From an uncultured bacterium (GTDB lineage: Bacteria; Bacteroidota; Bacteroidia; Chitinophagales; Chitinophagaceae): a stretch of 45,766 bases of DNA. Below the pieces are notes generated by a model. The model did not search any database. It was not told the DNA's origin and saw only the letters and a program-made list of their open reading frames with translations. This document shows, piece after piece, positions 34,975 to 43,055 of the stretch; the stretch's first letter is position 1; every line of letters starts with the position of its first letter. The stretch covers positions 1 through 45,766 of the forward strand of contig CAIXLY010000042.1 in the NCBI GenBank assembly GCA_903920455.1. Reading direction: 5' to 3'. Made by a program: the position numbers and the translations under genes.

Positions 34975-36975
34975 ATGCTCAAAAGAAAAATTTATTTCAC
35001 ATTGCTGCTTTCAACAGTTGCACTGTTTGCACTAGCACAATCAAATACATTTCAATCCGAAAAAGATTTCTACTCATTAAAAACCATCGCTATTCCAGAA
35101 GAAATTAAACTGGAAGTGGGAGGTCTTGCTGTTCTGCCAGATGGAAGAATCGCCGTATCAACAAGAAGAGGTGAAATTTGGATTATCCAAAATGCATATG
35201 GAACAGGAACACCCCATTTCACAAAATTTGCATCTGGACTTCATGAAATCCTGGGTTTGGCATATAAAAACGGTGCTTTTTACTGCACCCAACGCGGGGA
35301 ACTAACAAAAATTGAAGACACCGACCATGATGGAAAGGGTGATTCTTTTACCCCAATCAGCCAATTTCATCTAAGTGGCAACTATCACGAATATGCATAT
35401 GGTCCTGTTTTTGATAAGCAGGGTGATATGTATGTTACCCTTAACGTGTCATGGGTAGGATTCGGCGATGGACTTGGAAAGTGGCATGGATGGCTTATGA
35501 AAATAAAAGAAGATGGAGCTAGTGAGCCTATTGCAACAGGGCTTCGCTCTCCAGCAGGATTTACCATCAATAGCAAGGGTGATGTATTCTATGGAGAAAA
35601 TCAAGGAGACTGGGTAGGAAGTGGTAGAGTTACTCATCTTGAAAAAGGCGACTTTGCCGGTAATGCAGGCGGACTAAGATGGACTCAAGAACCTGAGTCA
35701 CCACTTCGACTTACAAAAGAACAGCTCAAGGTTGTTGATAATGGCCAACCTATGCATATCGCAGCCAAAACAATCAAAGAACTTAAGCTTCCCGCAGTAT
35801 GGTTGCCACACGGCCTGATGGGAATTTCAACTTCAGATATCATAGAAGACATTACAGAAGGGGCGTTTGGACCCTTTGGCGGACAATATTTTGTAGCCGA
35901 CCAAGGACACTCCAAGATTATGAGAATGAGTCTTGAAAAAATAAACGGCAAATACCAAGGGGCTTGTTACCCATTCTATGAAGGTTTTGCATCAGGATTA
36001 CTAAGACTAAGATGGGGATTAGACAATTCATTATTTGCTGGAATGACAAGCAGAGGATGGTCTAGTACAGGAAAAGCAGATTATGCACTTCAGCGTTTGG
36101 TATGGAATGGTGATATCCCATTTGAAATGAAAGAGGTTAAAGCCATGACAGATGGATTTGAAATAGAATTCACTCTTCCGGCTGATATTGCAAAAATTAA
36201 AAATGCATCAAACTACAACGTCAACAGCTTTACCTACAAATATCATAATGAGTATGGAAGTCCTGTTATACTTAACAGAGAAAGAAAAATCATCGGTATA
36301 ATTCCATCAGCAGATGGAAGAAAAGTTAAACTAGTTCTTGATAGTGTTATTGAAGGGCATGTTCATGAAATCAAAATCAGCAATATTGAATCACAAGAGA
36401 AACAATCTCTTCTCCACAATGCTGCTTATTACACCATGAATATTATTCCTGAAGGGAACAAGACGGTGCTAACTGAAGAACAAAAAGTGAAAATGCAAAG
36501 CATGAATCATGCTGCCCATCAAGCTCCAACACCTTCAGCTGCATCAAAGCCAACAGCACCAACAAAAAAAAGGCAAAATAAGATGCCGGCCGATTGGAGT
36601 CAGCCTGACAAAGTGATTAAGTTAGGTACGGTACCCGGACTTAAATATAATGTTAGCAACCTGGATGTGAAAGCAGGATCAAAGGTTCGTTTAATATTCA
36701 ACAACAATGATGACATGACGCATAATGTTGTGATTGTTGCTCCAGGAGCTGCAGATGAAGTTGGGAAACTCGCTCTGGACCTTGGTTTAAAGGGCCCAGA
36801 CATGAATTATGTACCCGTTAGCACAAAAGTTCTGTTTCACACAGGCCTGCTACAACCCAACGGATCAGAGTCGATTTATTTTATCGCGCCAACAAAACCG
36901 GGTGAGTATACTTTCCTATGTACCTACCCTGGACATGCAGCAGTAATGAGGGGAGTTTTGAAAGTAACCGAATAA
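34975..36975 (+). CDS. Secreted beta-propeller fused to a type 1 copper (auracyanin/azurin-like) domain
   Basis: The 666-residue protein has a signal peptide (MLKRKIYFTLLLSTVALFALAQ). Residues about 30-380 are a dehydrogenase-like propeller (LEVGGLAVLPDGRIAVSTRRGEIWI, GLRSPAGFTINSKGDVFYGENQGDW, HGLMGISTSD). A Pro/Ala/Lys linker (about 510-540) leads to a C-terminal cupredoxin. Its copper ligands fit the azurin spacing: H583 (MTHNVV), C649 (FLCTYPGH), H654 and M658. This should be a blue copper electron carrier joined to a propeller that may oxidise or bind a sugar. The esterase downstream starts 4 nt after its stop. Confidence 0.88.
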   Translation: MLKRKIYFTLLLSTVALFALAQSNTFQSEKDFYSLKTIAIPEEIKLEVGGLAVLPDGRIAVSTRRGEIWIIQNAYGTGTPHFTKFASGLHEILGLAYKNGAFYCTQRGELTKIEDTDHDGKGDSFTPISQFHLSGNYHEYAYGPVFDKQGDMYVTLNVSWVGFGDGLGKWHGWLMKIKEDGASEPIATGLRSPAGFTINSKGDVFYGENQGDWVGSGRVTHLEKGDFAGNAGGLRWTQEPESPLRLTKEQLKVVDNGQPMHIAAKTIKELKLPAVWLPHGLMGISTSDIIEDITEGAFGPFGGQYFVADQGHSKIMRMSLEKINGKYQGACYPFYEGFASGLLRLRWGLDNSLFAGMTSRGWSSTGKADYALQRLVWNGDIPFEMKEVKAMTDGFEIEFTLPADIAKIKNASNYNVNSFTYKYHNEYGSPVILNRERKIIGIIPSADGRKVKLVLDSVIEGHVHEIKISNIESQEKQSLLHNAAYYTMNIIPEGNKTVLTEEQKVKMQSMNHAAHQAPTPSAASKPTAPTKKRQNKMPADWSQPDKVIKLGTVPGLKYNVSNLDVKAGSKVRLIFNNNDDMTHNVVIVAPGAADEVGKLALDLGLKGPDMNYVPVSTKVLFHTGLLQPNGSESIYFIAPTKPGEYTFLCTYPGHAAVMRGVLKVTE

Positions 36976-36979
36976 GAGG

Positions 36980-37708
36980 ATGAGAAAAGAAAGGCACCAA
37001 TGGCATAGCCCCAAACTGAATAAAGAAATGCCCATAGAAATCTATGGGCATTTTGGTTTTGCACTACTGCTATTGCCTACTGCAGCGGCAGATTATCTTG
37101 AGTATGAAAGGTTTGGACTAATTGATGCTATTGGAGAATTCATCAACAGTGGAAAAATCAAAGTGTTCTCTATTAATAGCATCAATGATGAAAGCTGGAT
37201 GAATAAGGAAATGAATGGTACTCACAAGGCAATCCGACAGCATCAATTCAATGAGTACGTTATAGATGAAGTGCTACCATTTATTAAAGAAAAAACATCT
37301 GCCGATACGCCTATTGTAATTTGTGGTGCTTCATTTGGAGCCCTTCACGCAATGAATATATTTTTAAAAAGGCCCGCATTGTTTAGTGGGGTAGTTGCAA
37401 TGAGTGGAGTGTATGACTTGATGGAATATACCAACGGTTATTATGATGATCAGGTCTATTTCAATTCACCTATACATTATATCCCTAATTTAAATGACCC
37501 TGATATACTTGAAAAAATACGCAAGGGCAATATTGTCATCGCCACTGGAGAAGGCGACTATGAAGATCCTGAAGCTAGCAGAAGATTTTCGGAGGTCTTA
37601 CACACTAAATCAATCCCGCACAGCCTTGAGGTATGGGGGAAAGACATGAAACATGATTGGCCAACCTGGAGAAAAATGCTTCCCTATTTTATTGAGCATA
37701 GATTCTAA
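36980..37708 (+). CDS. Esterase-family alpha/beta hydrolase
   Basis: The 242-residue protein begins as its relatives do (WHSPKLNKEMPIEIYGHFG), so the ATG at 36980 is supported. The nucleophile is S118 in GASFGALHAM and the catalytic His is probably H225 in MKHDWPTW. It belongs to the putative esterase group near S-formylglutathione hydrolase/esterase D. No signal peptide is seen. It starts 4 nt after the cupredoxin fusion stop, suggesting translational coupling. A perfect hairpin lies in its 5' coding sequence at 37026-37053. Confidence 0.85.
   Translation: MRKERHQWHSPKLNKEMPIEIYGHFGFALLLLPTAAADYLEYERFGLIDAIGEFINSGKIKVFSINSINDESWMNKEMNGTHKAIRQHQFNEYVIDEVLPFIKEKTSADTPIVICGASFGALHAMNIFLKRPALFSGVVAMSGVYDLMEYTNGYYDDQVYFNSPIHYIPNLNDPDILEKIRKGNIVIATGEGDYEDPEASRRFSEVLHTKSIPHSLEVWGKDMKHDWPTWRKMLPYFIEHRF
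37026..37053 (+). other. Hairpin in the 5' coding region of the esterase gene
   Basis: AAATGCCCATAGA and its complement TCTATGGGCATTT are separated by AA (13 paired positions, with a real loop of about 4-6 nt) and are followed by TTTGGTTTT. The shape is that of an intrinsic terminator, yet it lies at codons 16-25 of the gene (EMPIEIYGHF). It could attenuate read-through from the copper-protein gene. Confidence 0.55.
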
Positions 37709-37737
37709 CGCGACATGAGAAAATAATTCTAATACGC

Positions 37738-37745
37738 TACCTTTG
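37738..37745 (+). promoter_or_regulatory. Candidate -7 element of polA
   Basis: TACCTTTG matches TAnnTTTG exactly and ends 4 nt before the polA ATG (AAAG between). No TTG lies at 17-23 nt upstream, so only this half is supported. Confidence 0.4.
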
Positions 37746-37749
37746 AAAG

Positions 37750-40575
37750 ATGGATAAAAGACTGTTTTTGGTGGATGCTTTCGCACTAATCTTTCGTGCA
37801 TACTACGCACTCATTAGAAGTCCGAGAATTACAAGCAAAGGGAAAAACACAAACGCACAATTTGGTTTTACCAATGCCCTAATTGATCTGCTCAATAAAC
37901 AAAAGCCAAGCCATATGGCAGTCTGCTTCGATACGGCAGCACCAACAGAAAGACATACAGACTTTGCCGACTATAAAGCAAACAGGCAGGAAGCTCCGGA
38001 AGATTTAATTGCAGCAATCCCAGATATTAAAAAAATTATTGAAGGAATGAACATCCCAATCATTGAGACAGACGGCTTCGAGGCTGATGATGTGATTGGA
38101 ACACTCGCGAAACAAGCAGAGAAAGTAGGATATCAGGTGTATATGGTAACCCCCGATAAAGATTATGGACAACTTGTTTCGGAGAACATTAAAATTTTCA
38201 AACCCCCGTATCAGGGTGGAGAATTTGAAATCATTGGTCCAAAAGAGGTTTGTGAAAAGTGGAATATTAAAGAAGTATCTCAGGTGATTGATATTTTAGC
38301 GATGATGGGTGATGCAGTGGATAATATTCCTGGTATTCCTGGCGTTGGAGAAAAAACTGCAGCAAAGCTCTTGGCAGAATATGGTACAGTAGAAAATGTA
38401 TTAGACAATGCAGATGAGATCAAAGGATCAATTGGTGAAAAAGTTAGGAAAGGAAAAGACCTTGCGATGATGAGCAAAAAACTTGCCACCATTATCACCA
38501 CTGTGCCAGTTGAATTTCATGAAGGCAACTATAAAATAAAAGATCCCAATAAGGAGGCGCTGATGGACATTTTCAGCGAACTTGAATTCAGGGCCATCGG
38601 TAAAAGAATATTGGGAGAGGATATTCCTATAGCAGCACCAGCTGAGAAACAAGGTACTACCGTTCAAGGCGACTTGTTCGGCGGAAGTACAACGGTATCA
38701 TCAACAAATAATAATGAGGGGGCACAGGAAGAATCCGTTGTTCAAATTATCGCAGACAAAAACATAAACAATACTCCCCACAATTATGGCTTGGTAAGCA
38801 CAGATCAAGAAATTGATGCGCTGATTAAAGCACTTGAAAAAGAAAAAGAAATTTGCTTTGACACAGAAACAACAGGCCTCGATGCAAATCAAGCAGATAT
38901 TGTTGGGATCAGTTTTTCAATAAAAGCAGGAACTGGATTCTATGTGCCTTGTCCAGATGAAAGAACAAAAACAAAAATACTCCTTGAGCAATTCAACAAA
39001 CTCTTTAAGGATTCTTCAAAAACTTGGATTGGACAAAATATTAAATACGACTTGCTGATTTTAAAAAATCATGGTGTTGAATTGGCTGGAAATATCTTCG
39101 ATACGATGCTTGCTCATTATGTAATAGAGCCAGAAGGAAAAAGAAGTATGGACTTGCTAAGCGCTAAATATCTCGGATACGAGCCTGTCCATATCGAAGA
39201 ATTGATTGGCAAAAAGGGCAAGAATCAGGGCAATATGCGGGATGTTGAAATAGAGAAAATAAAAGAATATGCGAGCGAAGACGCAGACATTACGCTACAG
39301 CTCAAACAGGTATTTGAAGTGCAACTGAAAGAGAAAGATGTAGAAAAGGTATTTTATGAAGTGGAAAACCCTTTGGTGAAAGTGCTTACAGACATGGAAT
39401 ACGAAGGAGTGCGCGTAGATGTTGGATTTCTGAATGAGTACTCAAAAGAGCTCGACCGTGAAGCTAAAATAGCAGAGGAAGCTGTATACAAAACAGCTGG
39501 TGTTCGCTTTAATCTTGCCTCACCAAAACAACTTGGGGAGGTCTTGTTTGAAAAACTAAAACTTGACCCTAAGGCAAAAAAGACAAAAACAGGACAATAT
39601 GCAACAGGAGAAGATGTACTACAAAAACTCGCCTTTCAATTCCCAATTGTTTCTGATATCTTGGCGTTTCGTCAGCTTACAAAATTGAAGTCAACCTATG
39701 TTGATGCATTGCCCCAATTGATCAATCCAAATACCGAAAGGGTTCACACAAACTATGGACAGGCCATAGCAGTAACCGGGCGCCTTTCAAGCAACAACCC
39801 AAACCTTCAAAATATTCCAGTTAGAAGTGATCGAGGGAAAGAAATAAGAAAGGCTTTTACCGCAAGAGACAAAGACCATGTGTTGATTTCAGCAGACTAC
39901 TCTCAAATTGAATTGCGCATTGTTGCAGCAATCAGTGGTGATAAAAATATGTGTGAGGCGTTCAGGCTTGGAAAAGATATACATACAGCAACAGCCGCAA
40001 AAGTATATGGCATTGCAGAAGAAGATGTAACGAAAGAAATGAGGTATAAGGCCAAAAGTGTAAACTTCGGCATCATCTATGGTCAGGGTGCATTTGGATT
40101 AGCAGATAATTTAGGCATCAGCAGAACAGAGGCGAAGACCATCATTGACAACTATAAAAAAGAATTCTCGGGCATCACAACATATATGGAGTCAACCATC
40201 AACTTTGCCAAAGAGAAAGGATATGTTGAAACCTTGATGGGAAGAAAAAGATGGCTACGAGACATCAATTCATCAAATTTTACTGTTCGCGGATTTGCTG
40301 AGCGCAATGCAATCAATTCGCCAATTCAGGGAACTGCAGCTGATATGATCAAGCTGGCAATGATTAAAGTTCATGATGCAATAAAGAAAAACGGTTATAA
40401 AAGTAAGATGATCCTTCAGGTACATGATGAATTGATATTTGATGCACTAAGAACTGAAGCAGAAGCGCTCAAACTGTGCATCCTTGAAAATATGGAAGCC
40501 GCTCTTCCACTTCCCAATAATGTTCCTGTGATTGCAGAGGCCGGAATTGGCGACAATTGGCTCGAAGCACATTAA
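37750..40575 (+). CDS. polA: DNA polymerase I with active proofreading domain
   Basis: The 941-residue polymerase has all three domains. The 5'-3' exonuclease (1-300) shows LFLVDAFALIFRAYYAL, ETDGFEADDVIGTLA and GDAVDNIPGIPGVGEKTA. The 3'-5' exonuclease (about 345-540) keeps its acidic residues: CFDTETTGLDA, GQNIKYDLLIL and YASEDADITLQL, so proofreading is probably active. The polymerase core has SADYSQIELRI, KSVNFGIIYGQGAFGL and LQVHDELIFDA. It functions in Okazaki fragment maturation and repair synthesis. The conserved N-terminus confirms the start. Confidence 0.99.
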   Translation: MDKRLFLVDAFALIFRAYYALIRSPRITSKGKNTNAQFGFTNALIDLLNKQKPSHMAVCFDTAAPTERHTDFADYKANRQEAPEDLIAAIPDIKKIIEGMNIPIIETDGFEADDVIGTLAKQAEKVGYQVYMVTPDKDYGQLVSENIKIFKPPYQGGEFEIIGPKEVCEKWNIKEVSQVIDILAMMGDAVDNIPGIPGVGEKTAAKLLAEYGTVENVLDNADEIKGSIGEKVRKGKDLAMMSKKLATIITTVPVEFHEGNYKIKDPNKEALMDIFSELEFRAIGKRILGEDIPIAAPAEKQGTTVQGDLFGGSTTVSSTNNNEGAQEESVVQIIADKNINNTPHNYGLVSTDQEIDALIKALEKEKEICFDTETTGLDANQADIVGISFSIKAGTGFYVPCPDERTKTKILLEQFNKLFKDSSKTWIGQNIKYDLLILKNHGVELAGNIFDTMLAHYVIEPEGKRSMDLLSAKYLGYEPVHIEELIGKKGKNQGNMRDVEIEKIKEYASEDADITLQLKQVFEVQLKEKDVEKVFYEVENPLVKVLTDMEYEGVRVDVGFLNEYSKELDREAKIAEEAVYKTAGVRFNLASPKQLGEVLFEKLKLDPKAKKTKTGQYATGEDVLQKLAFQFPIVSDILAFRQLTKLKSTYVDALPQLINPNTERVHTNYGQAIAVTGRLSSNNPNLQNIPVRSDRGKEIRKAFTARDKDHVLISADYSQIELRIVAAISGDKNMCEAFRLGKDIHTATAAKVYGIAEEDVTKEMRYKAKSVNFGIIYGQGAFGLADNLGISRTEAKTIIDNYKKEFSGITTYMESTINFAKEKGYVETLMGRKRWLRDINSSNFTVRGFAERNAINSPIQGTAADMIKLAMIKVHDAIKKNGYKSKMILQVHDELIFDALRTEAEALKLCILENMEAALPLPNNVPVIAEAGIGDNWLEAH

Positions 40576-40584
40576 AAATAATCT

Positions 40585-41148
40585 ATGATAACGAGGTTCT
40601 TTATACTGCTCTTCAAACTCAATGGCTGGAAAATTGTAGGCAAGGTTCCGCCTGAAATAAAAAAAGCCGTCGTCATTGCAGCGCCACATACCTCCAACTG
40701 GGACTTTGTATATGCATTGGCCATATTCAGGTTACTCAAACTAAATGTTCGATACCTAATAAAAAAAGAACTGTTTCGTTTCCCACTTAGCATATTGCTC
40801 AACAATACAGGTGGGATACCTGTGGAAAGAAGCAAGAAACAGTCACTGACCGATCAGATTATCCAAAAATTTCATGAGGCAGACAATCTACTGATTACCG
40901 TTCCTGCAGAGGGAACCAGAAAGCGCGTGGAGAAATGGAAGAGCGGTTTCTACTATGCCGCACTGGGAGCCAACGTGCCAATACTCCCTGGTTACTTGGA
41001 TTTTAAAAAGAAAGAAGGGGGATTTGGTGCCCCTATTTATCTAACCGGAAATAAAACAGATGACTTGGCAAAAATAAAGGCTTTCTATGAGGGGATGACC
41101 GCCAAGTACCCAGAGAAATTTAACTTAGATGCCATACGGATTGATTGA
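40585..41148 (+). CDS. PlsC-type 1-acylglycerol-3-phosphate acyltransferase family protein
   Basis: The 187-residue protein carries the acyltransferase HxxxxD box (APHTSNWD, H35/D40), the GGIPVERSKK box and PAEGTRK. It would transfer an acyl chain to a lysophospholipid-like acceptor at the membrane. It is shorter than classical PlsC (about 240) but resembles compact Bacteroidota members. It starts 9 nt after polA, is followed 27 nt later by a fatty acid hydroxylase, and both fit lipid modification. Confidence 0.85.
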   Translation: MITRFFILLFKLNGWKIVGKVPPEIKKAVVIAAPHTSNWDFVYALAIFRLLKLNVRYLIKKELFRFPLSILLNNTGGIPVERSKKQSLTDQIIQKFHEADNLLITVPAEGTRKRVEKWKSGFYYAALGANVPILPGYLDFKKKEGGFGAPIYLTGNKTDDLAKIKAFYEGMTAKYPEKFNLDAIRID

Positions 41149-41175
41149 ACCAAGAGTTATGTATATTGTTAACCA

Positions 41176-41931
41176 ATGATGCTGCCTGAAAAATATATTA
41201 AAATAATTACGTTAGTGGGCGGCCGCTATTTCATAACTGCTGGAATTGCATTTGTGATTTTCTATTTATTATTGAACAAGGTTCTTGCTAATAAAAAAAT
41301 TCAACAACGATATCCCAAAACATCGGATTACGTCAGAGAAATTGGATACTCAATACTTACTATTATGATCTTTGGTTTTGTGCCACTGATTTTTATTCAA
41401 ACTGAATCCATTTCAAAATACACAACCCTATATAAAAACATCAACGAAATGGGATGGCTCTATTTCTGGTCAGCCTTCCCGATCATGATTATCATGCATG
41501 ATACCTATTTCTACTGGATGCACAGGTTAATGCACCACAAAAAACTTTTCAATCTTTTCCACCTTGTTCATCATCAATCAACCAACCCATCGCCCTGGAC
41601 CGCCTACGCTTTCCATCCATTAGAAGCAATCATTGAAGCGGGAATTCTTATTCTCTTTCTTTTTACAATACCAATTCACAAACTGCATTTTTTCATTTTC
41701 TTCATGTTCATGATTATCTACAATGTGTATGGTCATATTGGCTGGGAGCTGTATCCAAAGAATTTCAATAAAACAAGAGTAGGAAAGTGGGTCAATACCT
41801 CAGTTGCACACAATCAACACCACCAATATTTTAAAGGAAATTACAGCTTGTACTTTTTGTTTTGGGACAGGGTGATGGGTACACTACGAGAAGACTATGA
41901 TACACAATACGAAAAGGTAAAATCACAATGA
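41176..41931 (+). CDS. Fatty acid hydroxylase/sterol desaturase superfamily membrane protein
   Basis: A 251-residue protein with four hydrophobic helices and the di-iron histidine boxes of the superfamily: HDTYFYWMHRLMHH, HLVHHQSTNPSPW, AFHPLEA and VAHNQHHQYFKGNYSLYF. It hydroxylates or desaturates a lipid at the membrane. In Bacteroidota such enzymes act on fatty acids, carotenoids or sphingolipid-like lipids; the substrate is not clear here. The stop overlaps the next start by 4 nt (ATGA), so the two are coupled. Confidence 0.9.
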   Translation: MMLPEKYIKIITLVGGRYFITAGIAFVIFYLLLNKVLANKKIQQRYPKTSDYVREIGYSILTIMIFGFVPLIFIQTESISKYTTLYKNINEMGWLYFWSAFPIMIIMHDTYFYWMHRLMHHKKLFNLFHLVHHQSTNPSPWTAYAFHPLEAIIEAGILILFLFTIPIHKLHFFIFFMFMIIYNVYGHIGWELYPKNFNKTRVGKWVNTSVAHNQHHQYFKGNYSLYFLFWDRVMGTLREDYDTQYEKVKSQ

Positions 41932-42581
41932 GGCCTAAAGTTATTTACTGCTACGACGCTTACTGTGGATGGTGTTATGGTTTTAGTCCGGTCATCAAAG
42001 CACTTTATTTAAAATACCAAGATTCATTTGACTTTGAAACATTGTCTGGCGGAATGATTCCCAAAGAGAGCACCAAGCCCATCTCAAGCATCGCCGAATA
42101 TATCCGTGGTGCCTACAAATCAGTTGAGAATATGACTGGGGTAACATTTGGGCAGGATTATCTGTGGCATATTTTCAATCCTGAACAAAGCGATTGGTAC
42201 CCAAATTCAGAAATGGCTGCTATCGCAATGGCAATATTCAGGGAAATAATGCCAGAACGCACTATTGAATTTGCCGCTGGATTGCAAGAAGCCCTTTACA
42301 AGGAAGGGCGTGACCTTACAGACAAGGAAGCCTATAGACAGCTGATCTCAACCTTTGATATTGATCCTGAAAGGTTTTTAACCAGCCTGTCTGACGAAGC
42401 CTACAAAGAAAAGGCTTACTATGATTTCTCGCTGATCAAGCAACTCAATGTAACCGGCTTCCCAACCGTTTTTCTTCAAATGGATGAATCCAAACTGTAT
42501 ATGATTGCCCGGGGATACAGCGACCTTGAATCAGTAGAGTTGCGCATCAATAAGATTCTGGCTGAAAATAATGTTAAGTAA
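41928..42581 (+). CDS. DsbA-family (FrnE-like) thiol oxidoreductase
   Basis: A 217-residue thioredoxin-fold protein with an active-site CGWC at 13-16 (CYDAYCGWCYGFSPVI) and the cis-proline loop VTGFPTVFLQ near 180. An alpha-helical insert lies between, as in DsbA/FrnE. There is no signal peptide, so it is probably cytoplasmic. It may reduce or oxidise thiols or have 2-hydroxychromene isomerase-like activity. It is translationally coupled to the hydroxylase gene. Confidence 0.87.
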   Translation: MRPKVIYCYDAYCGWCYGFSPVIKALYLKYQDSFDFETLSGGMIPKESTKPISSIAEYIRGAYKSVENMTGVTFGQDYLWHIFNPEQSDWYPNSEMAAIAMAIFREIMPERTIEFAAGLQEALYKEGRDLTDKEAYRQLISTFDIDPERFLTSLSDEAYKEKAYYDFSLIKQLNVTGFPTVFLQMDESKLYMIARGYSDLESVELRINKILAENNVK

Positions 42582-42615
42582 AATGGTCGTAACTTGCGAC
42601 CACTAAAAAGTGCAC

Positions 42616-43029
42616 ATGGAATACAACAAACTCATTTCAGTAACAGGATTTTCAGGACTATTTGAACTCATTACAAGCAAAACAGATGGTGCCATCGTGA
42701 GGTCTCTTGAAGACAACACCACCAAATTCGTATCAAGCAGGATTCACCAATTCTCACACCTTGAATCAATAGAAGTATACACAACGGATGAAAACATAAA
42801 CCTTGCAGATCTTTTCAAAAAGATGGACGCAAGCGAAACACCAATCCCTTCAGAAAAAGATAATAAAGCAGTTCTTGGGTATTTTAAAACAATAACCCCT
42901 GAGCTTGATTTTGAAAGAGTCTACACCAGCGACATGAAAAAAATGGTGCGCTGGTTCAATGTTATCAAGAAGCATAATATTGAGATTAAACTCACTGAAT
43001 CAACAGAAGAGGAAGAAACAGAAAATTGA
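42616..43029 (+). CDS. DUF5606-like small cytoplasmic protein
   Basis: I prefer the ATG at 42616; a GTG two codons earlier adds only MH. The 137-residue protein begins NKLISVTGFSGLFELITSKTDGAIVRSLED, the pattern of Bacteroidota DUF5606 proteins, and ends in an acidic tail (STEEEETEN). The function is unknown. Two small inverted repeats lie in the 34 nt upstream: TGGTCG/CGACCA with a 7-nt loop (42584-42602) and CACT/AGTG (42601-42612). It is positioned between a DsbA-like and an M3 peptidase gene, all on one strand. Confidence 0.75.
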   Translation: MEYNKLISVTGFSGLFELITSKTDGAIVRSLEDNTTKFVSSRIHQFSHLESIEVYTTDENINLADLFKKMDASETPIPSEKDNKAVLGYFKTITPELDFERVYTSDMKKMVRWFNVIKKHNIEIKLTESTEEEETEN

Positions 43030-43055
43030 TCTGATTCAATTTACAATCCATAAGC

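Noticed and set aside
27671-40575. recA, uvrB and polA as one DNA repair operon
   Set aside because: recA has its own strong terminator, unrelated genes separate the three, and uvrB and polA each have their own -7 candidates.
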